Source of the DNA: Meloidogyne chitwoodi
Lineage: Eukaryota > Nematoda > Chromadorea > Rhabditida > Meloidogynidae
Assembly: GCA_015183035.1 (NCBI GenBank)
Contig: JACZZP010000013.1
Span: forward strand, 2,046,001-2,110,000
DNA length: 64,000 nt
Reading direction: 5' to 3'
The notes under the pieces are model-generated. The model was not told where the DNA came from. It worked only from the letters and a program-made list of their open reading frames with translations, and ran no database searches. Within the stretch, counting starts at the first letter, position 1, and every line of letters starts with the position of its first letter. The position numbers and the translations under genes were made by a program. Shown here one piece after another: positions 35,875 to 47,981 of this stretch.

Positions 35875-36697
35875 GTTTTTATGAATGGAACACTTTCATT
35901 TAGAGTGTTTTTTTCGGTGTTGAATTTCTCCTGTGAGTTTAAAGCTGCATTGGTGATAAAATTATGATTTTATTAAAAATAATTTTGCATCACTTTGTAC
36001 TTCAACATCACAAAATAACACCTTCTGCAAACTTTCAAATGGTTTACACCTCACATCAACATCTTTTACATAAACGGATATTGCAGCTTATTAGTTTAGA
36101 AAAGTCTAAAATTCTTTGAAATTCATCCTTTAATTTTTATTTCTTATTCATCTTGTTTTAAAAAATTTGGTTTAATTCTTGAAATTCTTTAATTTTCCAG
36201 AGATTCTCAACATATCTCTATATTACAAATTATCTCTTTATTTAAATAAACCTCAAAAACGTCAAAATCTAACAAAAAAGACTAATTATAAATTCTTCAA
36301 AGTATTGGAATGAATGATTGACTTGGCAGAAAGAGAACTTTCCCTTATTTAATAGAAAAAAACTTTTCTTCTATTTATCTCCTCAATTTATTTATTTTCT
36401 TCTTCTAATTATAAAGAAAAGCAGCTGTTTATTTATTTATTTTTTGATTTTTTTGGATGAATATTTTGAGAATTTTTTTTAAAGTATGATTAAGGCTTTA
36501 GAGAAAAAAAGGCATAAACCTTCCACTGTCCTTTTCCAGATTTTTCTTAGAGAATGTAATGTTTGTGTTATTTTCTTTTATATTTTTCAATCATCCTATC
36601 ACCTTCTTCATATTTATTTTGAATTAATTTTGAACTTATTTTTCTCTTCTTTAAAGATTTATTACAAAAAAAAAGATAATTTTTTAACTAAAAAAAA
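35875..36697. other. Upstream region of the Kv channel gene
   Basis: AT-rich, no repeat family or ORF with coding character. It ends in a T-rich tract and CTTTAAAG (about 36651) shortly before the alternative first exon. Confidence 0.35.
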
Positions 36698-36933
36698 ATG
36701 TTTTCAAATTGGTCATCATTACCTCTTCGTAGACATAAATCAACACAAAATAATAATAATAATCAACAAAAATATTTATTTCCTGTAAATGAACGAAGAG
36801 CAAAATCTTTAAAAATTGACTTTAATCCTTCTCCTTCTATTATTAATAATTTTGATAAAGATGAACAAAATAAAAAATGTACTCGTAGTAGTAAAAGACG
36901 AAAAATAATGATGAGGCAGCGAATTAAAACTGA
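36698..36933 (+). CDS. Candidate alternative first exon of the Kv channel
   Basis: ATG at 36698 opens 78 codons plus 2 nt (MFSNWSSLPLRRHKST..., Asn-rich then strongly basic, CTRSSKRRKIMMRQR). It ends at GA/GTGAG, a good donor. Its phase 2 end is exactly what the acceptor of the second exon at 38230 needs, giving E-V-P-V-C at the join. The first exon at 37844-37899 ends in the same phase, so the two look like mutually exclusive starts. Without transcript data a separate small gene (stop at 36937) remains possible. Confidence 0.45.
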
Positions 36934-37843
36934 GTGAGAAAATGAGAATTTTTTTCGGAAATTTGAAAAAAAAATTCTTGGAACTTTAATTAATAACATG
37001 GAAAAAAATGGCATGGAAACCAATTAAAAATAATATTATTATATATTTTCTATTTTTTCTCTCTCAATATTTTTATTTATTTTCTGTTTTTTCTCTTACT
37101 CTTTTTTCATCTAAAAAAATTGGAAATATGAGTCATCTCAATTAGTTAATTTTTTTTTTAATTAGGTTGTAAACCTTAAATTCACCAAAATTTGCGTATA
37201 CATTTTGACTTTTATGTCTTCTACCTTTTATCAAAAAAATTTTTCAAAAAATTCTTTGAAATTTTTGAAAAATTCCTTGACAATTTTTGAGGTTTTTTGA
37301 CCATAACTTTTTTTTTAATTTTCACCAAAAATTTTTTTTTATTAAATTTATAAAAGGATTAGATGACACTCTTAGAAAAATATATATGCAAAATTTGATG
37401 GTTTTATTTCCATCCCTTGGCATTTTTTTTTTAAATTTTGTGGTGTCCATATCTCTTCTCTCCTCATTAATTTTCACCTATAAAGCTAAGAACAACAGCA
37501 GCTGTTCATTATATATTTTTTTTTCAACGTCATTTCTTCTTTCTTTTTTTTCCCTTAAGGGCTTTTGGAATGAATTTTTTTTCTAGACCAAAAGGTTTTA
37601 TATTTATCAATAATATTTTTCTTCTTCTTTTTGTTGTGTTTTTGTGCCTGAATTTTTTTATTTTTATTTATTTGTGTGCCTAAAAAGAGGAGAAAGAAAA
37701 TTGTTTAAAGGTATTGATTCTTCAAAAAAAAAATAAAAAATTTTTCCAATTAATTAATTAATTTTTTTTTCTTTCTTTTTTGCTTTCAAAAATATTTTCT
37801 TTTTGCAATATTTTTTGTTTTTTCAATATTTCTTCTTTTTGTT

Positions 37844-40800
37844 ATGCCTACGGGCGATTCTCTGAGATCTACTTCTTCAGAACTTAATCCTCCTTGCTGG
37901 TAATTCTTTATTAAAAAAAATTTTTTTTTTAATTTTTACAAAACTCTTTGAATTAATTAAGTTTATTTTTTTGGTAGTTTAGAATTTGCTCTATCTTTTG
38001 ATTTTAAATTTATTTTTCTATTTGAATATATGTGTTGACCTTGTCAATTTAAAAATTTTTATCTTTTTTAAAATTTAAGTTAAACATTAGTTCTTTTCTT
38101 TATTTTGAAGCTAAGATTCTCCTCTCTATTTTGATATATTTTATAAACTTTTATCTATATTAGGAGGGGTGTTATGATTTTTTTAGGCTTGTTTAGAGAC
38201 GATTTGTTAAATTTTTTTTAAATTTTAAGGGTCCCAGTTTGCAGCAACTTTAACCAACCAAACAAAAAGTGTTTTCGAGCTTCTTCATCTCCACGCGTTT
38301 GTTTTTCTCAACATAATAAATACGAAGATTCATCTACTGACGATACAGCTTCTACAAGTTTTTGTTCTCGAAAAAATAATCATCATCACAAAAAAGGGTC
38401 TTCAATTTCTAGACTTATGAGAGGAACAAGTCTGATATTAAACGATGAAAATAAAAAAGAGGAAAAAGAAGAAGAAAATTTGAGAGAAGAGGAAAGAAGA
38501 GAAGAATCTGATGATCTTTCAACATTAGAAAGATTAACAAGGAGAGATGAATTATTATTAATTGGTCATCAAAAACGTTGTTCAAATGATTGGGATGATC
38601 CGGTTTTTTTTTAAATTTTATTTTTAAAAGATTGAAATTTTTTTGAATTTTTAAACGTGTTTTTAGTCAATTTAAAATTAAATGGCACCGGTTGGGTTCG
38701 AACCCACACCCTCTTCAGTTGAAAATCTATAACACTTACCACTTGACCACTTTTTATTTGAAGAGTATTTTAATTGTTATTTGTTTCTGGACTTTTTCTA
38801 AAAATTATAATTAATTAATGGATTGTTCATTTTTTAATATTTTTGGTCTCATTCGATAGAGAATTAAATTTTGTACAAAATGAGATTAAAATAAAAATTT
38901 TAACAAAGTTTAATAAAAAGTTGTGCTTAAAAAACTATTAAAATTTGGGAAAATTGTTTGTTTTTTGACTATAATTTTTTTAAATTTTTTATTTAAATTT
39001 TTGGAATAATTTTTATTCGATAGTAAATTTTTTGCTCTATCTAATGATACCAAAGTATTATTTTTTAATTTAATTTGTTTTTATTTTTTTAAATTTAAAG
39101 GTAATTACAATTAACGTCTCAGGAATGCGTTTTCAAGTAATTTTATTATTTTAAATTTTTAAATAAATTTTATTTTTATATTTTTAGACATATCAAAGCA
39201 CACTTGAACGTTTTCCACGCTCGTATTATTTTTTTATTATTTTTTAAATAAATTATTTTTTTTTCTCTTTAGAATGTTGGGAGATTCAACAAAAAGGCGT
39301 TCATTTTGGAATGAACAATTAAATGAATTTTTTCTTGATAGAAGTAGAACATGGTTTTTTTTATTATTTTTAAATTTTATTTTAATTTTTAAAAGTTTTG
39401 AATCTATTCTACATATTTATAGGTTTATTTTTTTAATTTTTTAAAAAGAATTTTTGGGTATTTTTCTTGCAAATTTTATGTTTTTCGACGAGTTTTTTTT
39501 TTTAATTTTTAAATTAAATAATTTATTTAAATATGTGTACATATTTTTCAAATCATTTTTTTCTTTTTATTTTTTAATAATTTTGTTTTATTTTTTGCAT
39601 AGAACTGGTGGTCAAGTAGTAAGGCCAGTTACTGTACCTGTTGAAATGTTTATTGATGAATTGGTTTATTTTTTTGTTTTTTAATTAATTTTTTTTTTAA
39701 ATTAAATTTTAGTATTTTTATCAATTAAAAGACGATGTTTGGTCTAATTTTTGTGAAAGTGAAGGTTGTAGAATTGTTAAAGAAGAAAAAATGCCTTTAA
39801 ATTCTTTACAAAGAATGTTATGGAATTTGGTTTATTTTTTTAATTTTTTAAAAATTAAAAAAAATTTTTTTTTTTTTGTTAAGATGGAACATCCAGATTC
39901 TTCATTTTTAGCACGTGTTCTTGCTGCTATATCTGTTGCTGTTATAATAATGTTTGTGAAAATTTTTAATTTTTTTTTAATTATTTTATCCTAGAGACGG
40001 GGTTCTTTCTTTCTTTTTTTTTCTTCTATAAATTGTCTGGACGGTTAACTTTCCTTAAAAATTAAATTTTGGGTTAATTGTATGATTGGTAGACTAATCC
40101 AAATTAAAAAAAAAAAATTTTTTATTTTTTAAATTTATTTTTAAGAAGCACAGTATCCTTTTGCTTGGAAAGTATACCAGAATTAAAATCACCAGCTTTA
40201 ATTGAAAGAGAATGGTCTTCACCATTTTTTTGGATTGAATTTTGTTGTTGTCTTTGGTTTTCTATTGGTATTTGATTTTTTTTTAATTAAAAAAATTTTT
40301 TTTTAATTAAATAGAACTCTTCATTCGATTTATTGTAAGAGAGTTTTTCTAAAAAATAAAAAAATTTGTTTTTTTATTTTGTTTTTGAGGTTGCACCAAG
40401 TAAAACAGAATTTATGAAGGTTAAAAAATTAATTTATATATTTTTAAAAAATAATTTTTGAGTGATAAAAAATTAATGTCCACCGAGCGGATTCGAACCT
40501 GATACCCCCTTTTTTCGAAGAGAAAATAATTTTTTTAAATTCTTTTTTATTTTTTCAGTCATTTTTAAATGTTCTTGATTTTGTTGCTGTTACGCCATTC
40601 TTTATTAATTTAATGTATTTTTTTTTTAATTTTTTTTAATTTTTCCTCATTTTATTTAGTTTACCTGATGCAGAGAATAATAATAATAAAAATAATTCTT
40701 CTTCAACATCATTTGCTGTTCTTCGAATTGTTAGATTAGTTAGAGTATTTAGAATATTTAAATTAAGTCGACATTTTACTGGTCTTCAAGGTTTTTTTTT

Positions 40801-41912
40801 AATTATAATTCATTAATATTTTTAAAAGTTTTGGGAAAAACTTTTCGTGCTTCTATACAAGAATTTTTTCTTTTGGTATGTTTAAAAAAATGTTAAATTT
40901 TGTTTAAAAATATTTTTTAATTTTTTAAAATTATTTTTGAGTCATTTAAAAAATAATTACCACCAGTGGGATTCGAACCTTTTACCCTTTTTTGATGGAA
41001 TTAATTGTAGTCGGACGCACTAACCACTTGGTCAAAAATAATTCTGTGGGGAAAGAGTATAAATGAACAGAAAATAGTGTTATAATTTAAGAGAGACAAT
41101 TTTTAATAATTAAAAAAAAAGAAAAATATTTTTAAAAAATATTAGAAAAATTTAAAAATATTTTCAAAAAATTTAGAAAAAAATTAGAAATTTTTTTCTA
41201 AGTAAAATTTAAAAAATTAAAGATTTTCTTCATGGGAATAGCTTTGGTTCTCTTCTCTAGTGGTGTTTATTTTGCAGAACAGGGAGAACCGGGAACAAAA
41301 TTTACTTCAATTCCTGCAACTTTTTGGTTTGTTCTTGCAACTATGACAACAGGTTTTTTTTAATAATTTTTTTGAGAATTTTTTTTTTTAATTTATAAAG
41401 TTGGTTATGGTGATTTGGTACCAAATGGAGTTTATGGAAAAATTGTTGGGTAAATAATAGTATTATTTTAATTTTATTATTATTTTTAAAGTTCTTGTTG
41501 TGCATTAATTGGTGTTTTAACATTAGCATTGCCTGTTCCAATTATTGTAAGAGAGAGAGAATTAATTTTTTAATTTTATTTTTATTTATATATTTTTTTT
41601 TTTTGAGGGATAGTTTTTGACTTTTAAATTATTAAAATTTTTTTATTTTTTCAGGTAGCAAATTTTAAACGTTTTTATCGTCAAGAAATAATTTTAGCAA
41701 AAATGTATGAACAAAATTCACGTCCAGAACAAGTTTATGCATTTATAAAAAGTGGTAATAATAATAATAAAAATAATAATGGAACATCATTTAAAATTTT
41801 ATTAAATAAAAATAATAATAAAATTAAAAATGAAGATAATAATAATAATAAAGAAGAAGAAGAAAATACTAATAATAAAATAATTGTTGATACAAATATT
41901 TTATTAGTTTAA
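37844..41912 (+). CDS. Shaker-type (Kv1) voltage-gated potassium channel subunit
   Basis: Nineteen exons (37844-37899, 38230-38602, 39101-39136, 39188-39222, 39273-39353, 39396-39422, 39603-39663, 39713-39829, 39884-39951, 40146-40267, 40315-40334, 40390-40419, 40559-40614, 40660-40790, 40829-40875, 41223-41352, 41401-41449, 41492-41546, 41655-41912) join in phase and encode 583 aa. Residues 1-143 are a charged, Glu/Arg-rich N-terminus. The T1 tetramerisation domain starts at about 144 ([11 protein letters not shown]). S1 is [20 protein letters not shown] and S3 is [17 protein letters not shown]4 is [20 protein letters not shown]5 contains [20 protein letters not shown], the pore filter is TMTTVGYGD (460-468), and S6 is [19 protein letters not shown] with the Shaker PVP gate. 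The C-tail is Asn/Lys-rich. T1 is divergent from C. elegans SHK-1, so orthology is uncertain. Confidence 0.92.
38681..38752 (-). repeat. tRNA-like intronic element 6
   Basis: The minus strand has GTGGTCAAGTGGTAAGTG, then GTGTGGGTTCGAACCC and AACCGGTGCC, with good A-box/B-box spacing. In a Kv channel intron, antisense to the gene. Confidence 0.65.
38844..39056. mobile_element. MITE-like element with ATTCGATAG ends
   Basis: Left end TTTGGTCTCATTCGATAGAG and right end GCTCTATCTAATGATACCAA are inverted repeats flanking an AT-rich core, inside a Kv channel intron. The end sequence resembles those of the elements near 4.06 and 51.0 kb. Confidence 0.55.
40477..40511 (-). repeat. tRNA-like element 7 (3' half)
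   Basis: The minus strand has GGTATCAGGTTCGAATCC followed by GCTCGGTGG: a B box and 3' part only. In a Kv channel intron. Confidence 0.5.
40957..41036 (-). repeat. tRNA-like intronic element 8
   Basis: The minus strand has TGACCAAGTGGTTAGTGCGT and, about 40 nt on, AAGGTTCGAATCCCACTGG. The A-box and B-box match the pol III consensus almost perfectly, but no acceptor stem pairs. In a Kv channel intron. Confidence 0.65.
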
Positions 41913-42601
41913 TATTTTTTATTTTTTTTACTAGGTTTTTTGTGTATGCCATTAATTAATTTTTTCTAGTTGTTTCTTTTATTTTTCCCCATAAAAACAC
42001 GGGTTTTTTTTTATATAAAAAAATTAATTTTTTAATTATTATTTTTTTTTTAATAAAAAAAAGTCTTACAAATGTGAAGAAGAAAAAAAATTTTTTTTAC
42101 CATTTATTAAATTTTAGGAAGAAAAAAACATTGACAAGACAATGAATGATGAAAAGATTGGGAGAGGGGTGAAAAAAAAAAATTGGGGAAAATTGCTTTA
42201 AATTCTCAATTTGAAGAGAGAATGAGAATACAAAAAGGGAAGCTTAAGTTTGCGATTCAATGAAATACTAAAAATATATAGACTGTAAAGAAAAAAGTTT
42301 TAATATTACTTAATAGAAAATTTCAGAATTTTCTACATATTAAAAATCAGAATTTCTAAAACTTGGAAATTTATTTAAGAAATCAGAATTTGCGAAAAAC
42401 TTAAGTTTGCGAAAAATCAGAATTTATTATTAAAACTTAACAGTATATATTTAAAAAATTGATTACAAGTTGGAAGAAAATAATAAAAGGGAAAGACTAT
42501 AATAAATTTTTGTTGTGTGTGTGACTTTCTCTCAGACATTAGAGTCTGATTAATAATTTTTTTTGACTATTCTTTTTAAAAAAATAATTTTCTTCTTTTT
42601 T
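41913..42601. other. Convergent 3' region of Kv channel and FZR
   Basis: AT-rich, with homopolymer T tracts near 42000-42060 and dispersed TCAGAATTT / AAGTTTGCGA motifs at 42300-42430. No gene seen. Confidence 0.4.
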
Positions 42602-45135
42602 TTAACGTATACAACTGTGTAAATCCAAACGTGAACGAACAGTTTTTTGACTGCTTGATTTAGAGAAAACATTCCAAAAACGTAAAGTTTCATCACCAGC
42701 ACCAGTAACAATAGATTCTCCATCGGGTGCCATTGCCTTTAAATTTTTTAAAAAATTTAATTTTTATTTTTTTTTAAAGCAAAAAACAAACCAAATATAA
42801 AACTCTAGATTGATGACCAGACAATTTAGTTATTGGTTGCATACTTGGATATTTCCAAAGAATTACTTGATTAAATGAATATCCATGAGTTGAAACTAAT
42901 TCTGGACTATGTTTTGACCATGCAACATTACAAACCTTGAAAGTTAATTTTAAATTAAAAATAATATAATTTTTTTTATTTTATACTTGACTTCCTGTTT
43001 CAACACATTGCATTGCTTGACCTGTCATTGTATTCCAAAAACGTAAAGAACGATCGGCTGTTCCTCCACCACTGACTAGAACACTTGGATGATGTGGGGA
43101 CCTGAGAAGGTGAAAAACATTTAAAAAAGGTTTTTTTTAATTAAAAATATTATTAAGAGATCCAGGACCTTTCTACTTAATGGAATTTTTTTTTAAATAA
43201 TTCCAAGTTTCTCTAATTATTTAAAAAATAAATACCAAGCCAGCGCCTTTACAGCAGCATTATGTTCTGTATATGTTTGAATAGGTTCATTACGTCTTAA
43301 ACTCCAAACAAGTAATTGATTATCATTACCACCTGAAGCCAAATATTCTTTATTTGGTGACCATTTTAAACCGCAAACCTTTGGGGAAATTTTTTTTTTT
43401 AATTAATATAATTTTAAATTTAATTAAAAAAAAAACCTCTTGTCTATGTGCACTTAAACGTTTTTCAGTTGTTGTTGTATTAGTACTTTCACGTAAATCT
43501 CTATAAATAATACAACGATCACGTGAACCAGAACATATTACATTATCATTCCATGCTAAACAACCAATACGCATTTCGTGTACTTTTATATTGTGAATTC
43601 TTTTTTGGGTACGTGTATCCCATATCTTTAAAAGAAAAATTAATAATAATATTATTTTAAAACAAAAAAAAACCTGTAAAATGCCTTTATGTGTTCCAAC
43701 AGCTAATAAATCACCCCTTTCTGACCACTGAACAGAAGTAACAGATTCACTATTTTCATTTCCCAAATCACATAATTTAATTACTTGACTATTACAAGCA
43801 CTCCATAAATAAACACAAGTATTTAAACCAACAGATAACATATTTTGATTTGACCAATCTACCAAATTTAAATAAAAATCATCTTGAAGTTCTGGAGCAT
43901 CTAATACCTTGGAAAAAGAAGGGGGAATTTAAATTTAATTTAAAAAACCTTGTATGGATTTTTAGGAACTTTACGTTGTGGTTTTCTTGGTGATTTTAAT
44001 AAACGTTGACTATCTAAAAAATTAAAGTTTATAGAAAGAAAATTTGTTGTGTTAGTTAAAATTAATTTATTCAAGGAATAAGAGAAGAGGAAAAATTTAA
44101 AAAAATCTGGAAAGAAGCGGGGGAAGAGAAGAAAAATTAAAAAATAATTTCTGAAGGACGTAGAGAAGGAAGAAAAATAAAAAATAATTCCTGGAAGTGG
44201 TGGAAGAATAAAAAATTTTAAAGTAAAAACCTGCAGAAAGTGGACTTGTTGAAAATAAAGGTGAAGAAGCATTTGCATAACTACCACCTCCAATAGTTGA
44301 ATTTGGAATTTTATGAGTATACTTAAATAATGAATGAGGTGTACATCGTTGTAAAATTTGAACACTTTCAGTGCTGTCACAATCACTCTAAAAGAAAAAA
44401 AATTACCTAAGTTAAGTCATAACAAAAAATTAAAGGGTTAATCCCCATATTTACTTTAAAAAAAATAAAAATAACATTACCCTAACATCAATAATTGAAT
44501 GTTTTAACAATTCATTTTTTAAAAGTGCTCTATGTGTAATAAAATCATGTCCAGTTTCTTCTAATGGAAGTATACCATTATTATTATTATTTGATGATGA
44601 TCCACTACTATTATTATTATTTGTATTATTATTATTATTTCCACTACTACTACTATTTGTATTATTATTAATTGAATTTGTTGTTGTTGAAGTTTGATTT
44701 GATTGTTGTTGAATTGTAGTAGTAGAAGATGATGTATTTGTTGTTGTTTGTGAATTTGGGATGTTGCTCTATAAAAAAAGAGGAAAAAATTAATATACAT
44801 TTTTTGCAATTATTTTGGTTTCAAAAAAATTCCTAGGGTGTCAGATTTCGGAAACCTATCGATATCCTCTCCCTTAAAAAAGAAATAAAATATACTTGAT
44901 CATCAAAAAGTTTTCTTGCTGGTGTATTGTTTGAAGCATCAGTTAATGGATGACTTGAAATTGATGCATATTTAAATGCCCATTCTTGTTCACTTTCACG
45001 TACTGGAATATAACGATCACCTCCATCAGGTCGATACTTTGAAGGTGAAAATTGTGTAGAACCTCTTGAAGTTAAAAATTTTTTTGGTGAAATTGGTGGT
45101 CGTTGAAAAAACCGACGTAAATATTCATCATTCAT
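42602..45135 (-). CDS. fzr-1: Fizzy-related/Cdh1 activator of the anaphase-promoting complex
   Basis: WD40 co-activator that brings D-box and KEN-box substrates to APC/C in late mitosis and G1. Ten exons (44896-45135, 44481-44768, 44231-44387, 43949-44013, 43674-43907, 43437-43625, 43236-43378, 42987-43101, 42792-42935, 42602-42736) join in phase and encode 569 aa. The C-box DRYIPVR is at residues 40-46. A long Asn/Ser/Thr/Gln-rich insert follows at about 82-135. The Cdh1 motif KVLDAPELQDDFYLNLVDWS precedes a seven-bladed WD40 propeller (about 255-550, SRDRCI, SGGNDNQLLVWS, TGAGDETLRFWN). The protein ends in the Ile-Arg tail (CIR) that docks on APC3. KVLDAPEL and the C-box argue for FZR/Cdh1 rather than CDC20. 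NECAP lies divergently 733 bp away. Confidence 0.95.
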
Positions 45136-45867
45136 TTTTAACAGAAGAAGAAAATAATTATTTTTTAAAAATCAGTAGAGAAAAGAGAAAGGAATAATAA
45201 ATGTATGTTTTGTATAAAAATATATAAATTGCTAAAAAATTAAATTTAATTAAAAAAGGGTTAAAAAACATATTTTTCAAGGGGAAGAAAAACAATAAAA
45301 TATAATTTCCTTTTTTCATTATTAAAAAAATATTTTTAAATATAAAAAACCTGATTAAATAAAAATCAAAGAAAACAACAAAAACATCATTGACTATCAT
45401 TAGAAAACGAACCTGTGACATCCTTTAAGTCAAGTTGGGAGTGTTTACCACTACACCACGGCAATCTGGTTCAACTTTTTTAAATTTAAAGTAAAGTCTT
45501 AAAGGGTTTTTTAAGTTAAATAAATAGATAAATTAATTTAAAATAAGGTAAAAAATAATCAAAAAGTTTCCAAAATTGATAACAAAAAATTGACAAAAAC
45601 AAAAACAAAATGTCATAAGACCTCAATATAACATTGTCTTTTTTCTCTTTTTCTTTTCCATTAAATCTCTCTTTTTATAAATATTACTGTATTTTGGCAT
45701 AATGTTATTTAATTAATTTATTGTATTTTTGTTGCGTAAATTTAAATTGTTTATTTTGTTAGTCATTTTTGATTTTCTTTGTTTTATTTTCTTGTTTTAT
45801 TATTCATTTCTTCTTATTTTTAATCTTTTGACTTTTTATTTTATTTTAAACTTTTTTTAGAGAAAGA
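45136..45867. promoter_or_regulatory. Divergent 5' region of FZR and NECAP
   Basis: 732 bp between divergent starts. It contains tRNA-like element 9 and a TTTTTTTAG acceptor at about 45851-45860, directly before AGAAAGAATG of NECAP, a likely trans-splice site. No other motif is convincing. Confidence 0.4.
45400..45464 (-). repeat. tRNA-like element 9
   Basis: The minus strand has CGTGGTGTAGTGGTAAACAC and, about 30 nt on, ACAGGTTCGTTTTC. It belongs to the GTGGTGTAGTGGTA subgroup with the element at 51350. Intergenic upstream of FZR. Confidence 0.55.
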
Positions 45868-47527
45868 ATGCTTAATAACGATTTTTCTTCTGTTCTTTTG
45901 GTCAAACGTGAAGTTTTTTTGTATATGATTCCACCACTTTCTGGAACCAAAGGATACAAGTTATTATTTTTAAATTTATATAATGATAGATCGGAAATCT
46001 AAACTGAATTGATGGGAGCCTAAACTTTGAGAATTTAATTTCTGGAGATCCAGGCTAAAGTTTGAGATGCTTTTTTTGTGGAGGTTTAACTCACATCATC
46101 AGTTGGTTTTTAATATTTGATTGTGTCGAGTAATCAAACGGAGGCATTGACCCTCGACATTTTTGAGAGTCTTCTCCTATTCCTTTGACATACTACCCTT
46201 GACGCTATCCCCAACCTAAAAAGATGAACCTGTAATTGTTCTTCTCTAATATGAATAGAAAAGCCATAAATTTTACAGGAAAACAACCTCCAAGCATTGA
46301 TTTAGACTCCGATCTTTTTTGTTAATAAAATAAAAAAAAATATTTTTTAGAGCATCAGATTGGAATTTGGCTAATCCAAATTGGACTGGACGTCTTCGTT
46401 TGGTTTCTATTGCTGATGATACTTTGGAAATTCGTTTAGAAGATAAAAATACTGGTTTATTTTTATTTAAATTATTTATTAGGTGAATTATTTAAGTCTC
46501 ATTGTGTTCTCGACTAGAAAATCCTCAAGTTTTTTTATTATATTGTATAGATATGAATCAGAAATATAATGCGGTTTATATTGATTTTTATTTATCGGGT
46601 AGATGTGTGAGAATGTTAAATGTTTTAGCATTTGAGCTAAGGATGTGATTTAATTACAATTAAAAGAGAATTTGTCGTAGTATAATCGTGGTTCGGTCGG
46701 TAAAGCGCTTGCCTGTCTAGTTGTCAGCAAGCTGGCTACGGAGAAGGTTCGATTCTGGCGGCGGTCTTTAATTTATTTATCGGCCTTTACATTAAAAAAA
46801 AAATTTATTTATTTATTTTTAAAGGTGAACTTTTTGCAAAAGCTCCAATAAATCAACTAAATTCAATTGATTTTGAACCTGTAATTGATTCATCACGTTA
46901 TTTTGTTATTCGACTTAAAAATGATAAAAATGGCCAATTCAAAGTTGTCGGAATAGGATTTTCTGATCAAAGCGATTCTTTTGATTTAAAAGTGGCAATT
47001 CAAGATTTTTTTAGAAGTTTTTTAGAAATTGAAAAAGAAATTAAAGCTGAAGAAAATGGAATAAATAAAATACCTGTTTTAAATGAAGGTTTTCTTTTTT
47101 TAAATTATTTTTATTTATTATTTTTTTTTTAAATTCAGGACAGACGCTTACACTTAATTTTGGGGTATATTTTTATTTATTAACATTGGGAGTATATTCT
47201 TTTGTAACTAATTTGTCAAAAAAAAAAATTAATTAAAAAATAAGAGAAGACACTTTTCAATTTTTTTTTAAACAAAAATATGGTCGCCATAGATTTCAAA
47301 AACTGAATGTTGTTGTTGTGTCCTTTTTTTTTAGTTTTTAAATAAATTAAAATCTTTTTCTTTTTTTATTTAAGAAAAAAACTATAATTTCAAATGACAC
47401 TAATCAACAACAACAACAAAATGTTTCTTCTATAAAAAAGTCTGAAACATCAACAAATAATAATATTTTTCCATTTTTACCTCCACCACCTTCATCAGCA
47501 TCTTCTTCTCCTTTAGTTCGGCGTTGA
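45868..47527 (+). CDS. ncap-1: NECAP, AP2/clathrin-associated adaptor regulator
   Basis: Small PH-like (PHear) protein that binds the AP2 ear and phosphorylated AP2 core to tune clathrin-mediated endocytosis. Five exons (45868-45959, 46351-46454, 46825-47088, 47139-47164, 47375-47527) join in phase and encode 212 aa. Residues about 9-160 match the family: LLVKREVFLYMIPP, GYKASDWNLANPNWTGRLR, LEDKNTGELFAKAP, DSSRYFVIRL, GIGFSDQSDSFD and EGQTLTLNFG. The C-terminal tail is Gln/Asn/Ser/Pro-rich (FPFLPPPPSS) and I see no canonical WxxF ear-binding motif at its end. The exon at 47139-47164 is only 26 nt. First gene of a plus-strand row of four. Confidence 0.93.
46685..46765 (+). repeat. tRNA-like intronic element 10
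   Basis: GTGGTTCGGTCGGTAAAGCG is a strong A box and GAAGGTTCGATTC a B box. CTTGC/GCAAG can pair as an anticodon-like stem with an oversized loop, while the T stem and acceptor stem do not pair. In NECAP intron 2, sense orientation. Most likely a tRNA pseudogene or tRNA-derived repeat. Confidence 0.6.
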
Positions 47528-47981
47528 AGAAAAAAAATTTTTTTCTTTTTGTGTGGGGTTAATTTGCAATTATATATATTTTTTTTTACTTCTTTTAAGT
47601 AGCATAATATGTCTGAATTTTTTTGTTCGCTTTCTGACAATTTTTTGTTTATATTTTTATGTATTAAAATTTTTTTCAAAATGTAAAAAAAAAATTGAGC
47701 TTTGTGAAAAATGTATTTTGTTTTTAGAAGGCGAACCCTTTAAAATCAGAATTATAAAATATACTTATATATATAACCAAGTTTAAAGAATATTTTAAAT
47801 TATTTTTTTTTTTTTTAATTTTTTATAAAAAAATAAAATATTTTGTGAGGGATTTTGTGTTTATATATATATTTTTTTGTTTTTTACTTGTTTTTTAACA
47901 AGTTGAATATTTTTTTTTTAATTTATCATTTTATTTTTTTTTAAAGTTTTCTAAAAAAAAAAAGAAAAGAAAATAAATATA
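47528..47981. other. Spacer between NECAP and the E2 gene
   Basis: 454 bp, strongly T/A homopolymeric. A TTTTTTTTTAAAG acceptor at about 47946 lies 36 nt before the next ATG. No gene seen. Confidence 0.4.

Noticed and set aside
44561..44809. Minus-strand ORF rich in Gln/Ile in fzr-1 exon 2
   Set aside because: It is an alternative frame of the Asn/Ser-rich coding repeat of Cdh1.
46685..46765. Genuine tRNA gene
   Set aside because: A and B boxes are good but the T stem and acceptor stem do not pair, and the anticodon loop is twice normal size.
47404..47679. Minus-strand 91-codon ORF over the NECAP 3' end
   Set aside because: It overlaps the last NECAP exon on the other strand and is composed of reversed Gln/Pro codons and homopolymers.
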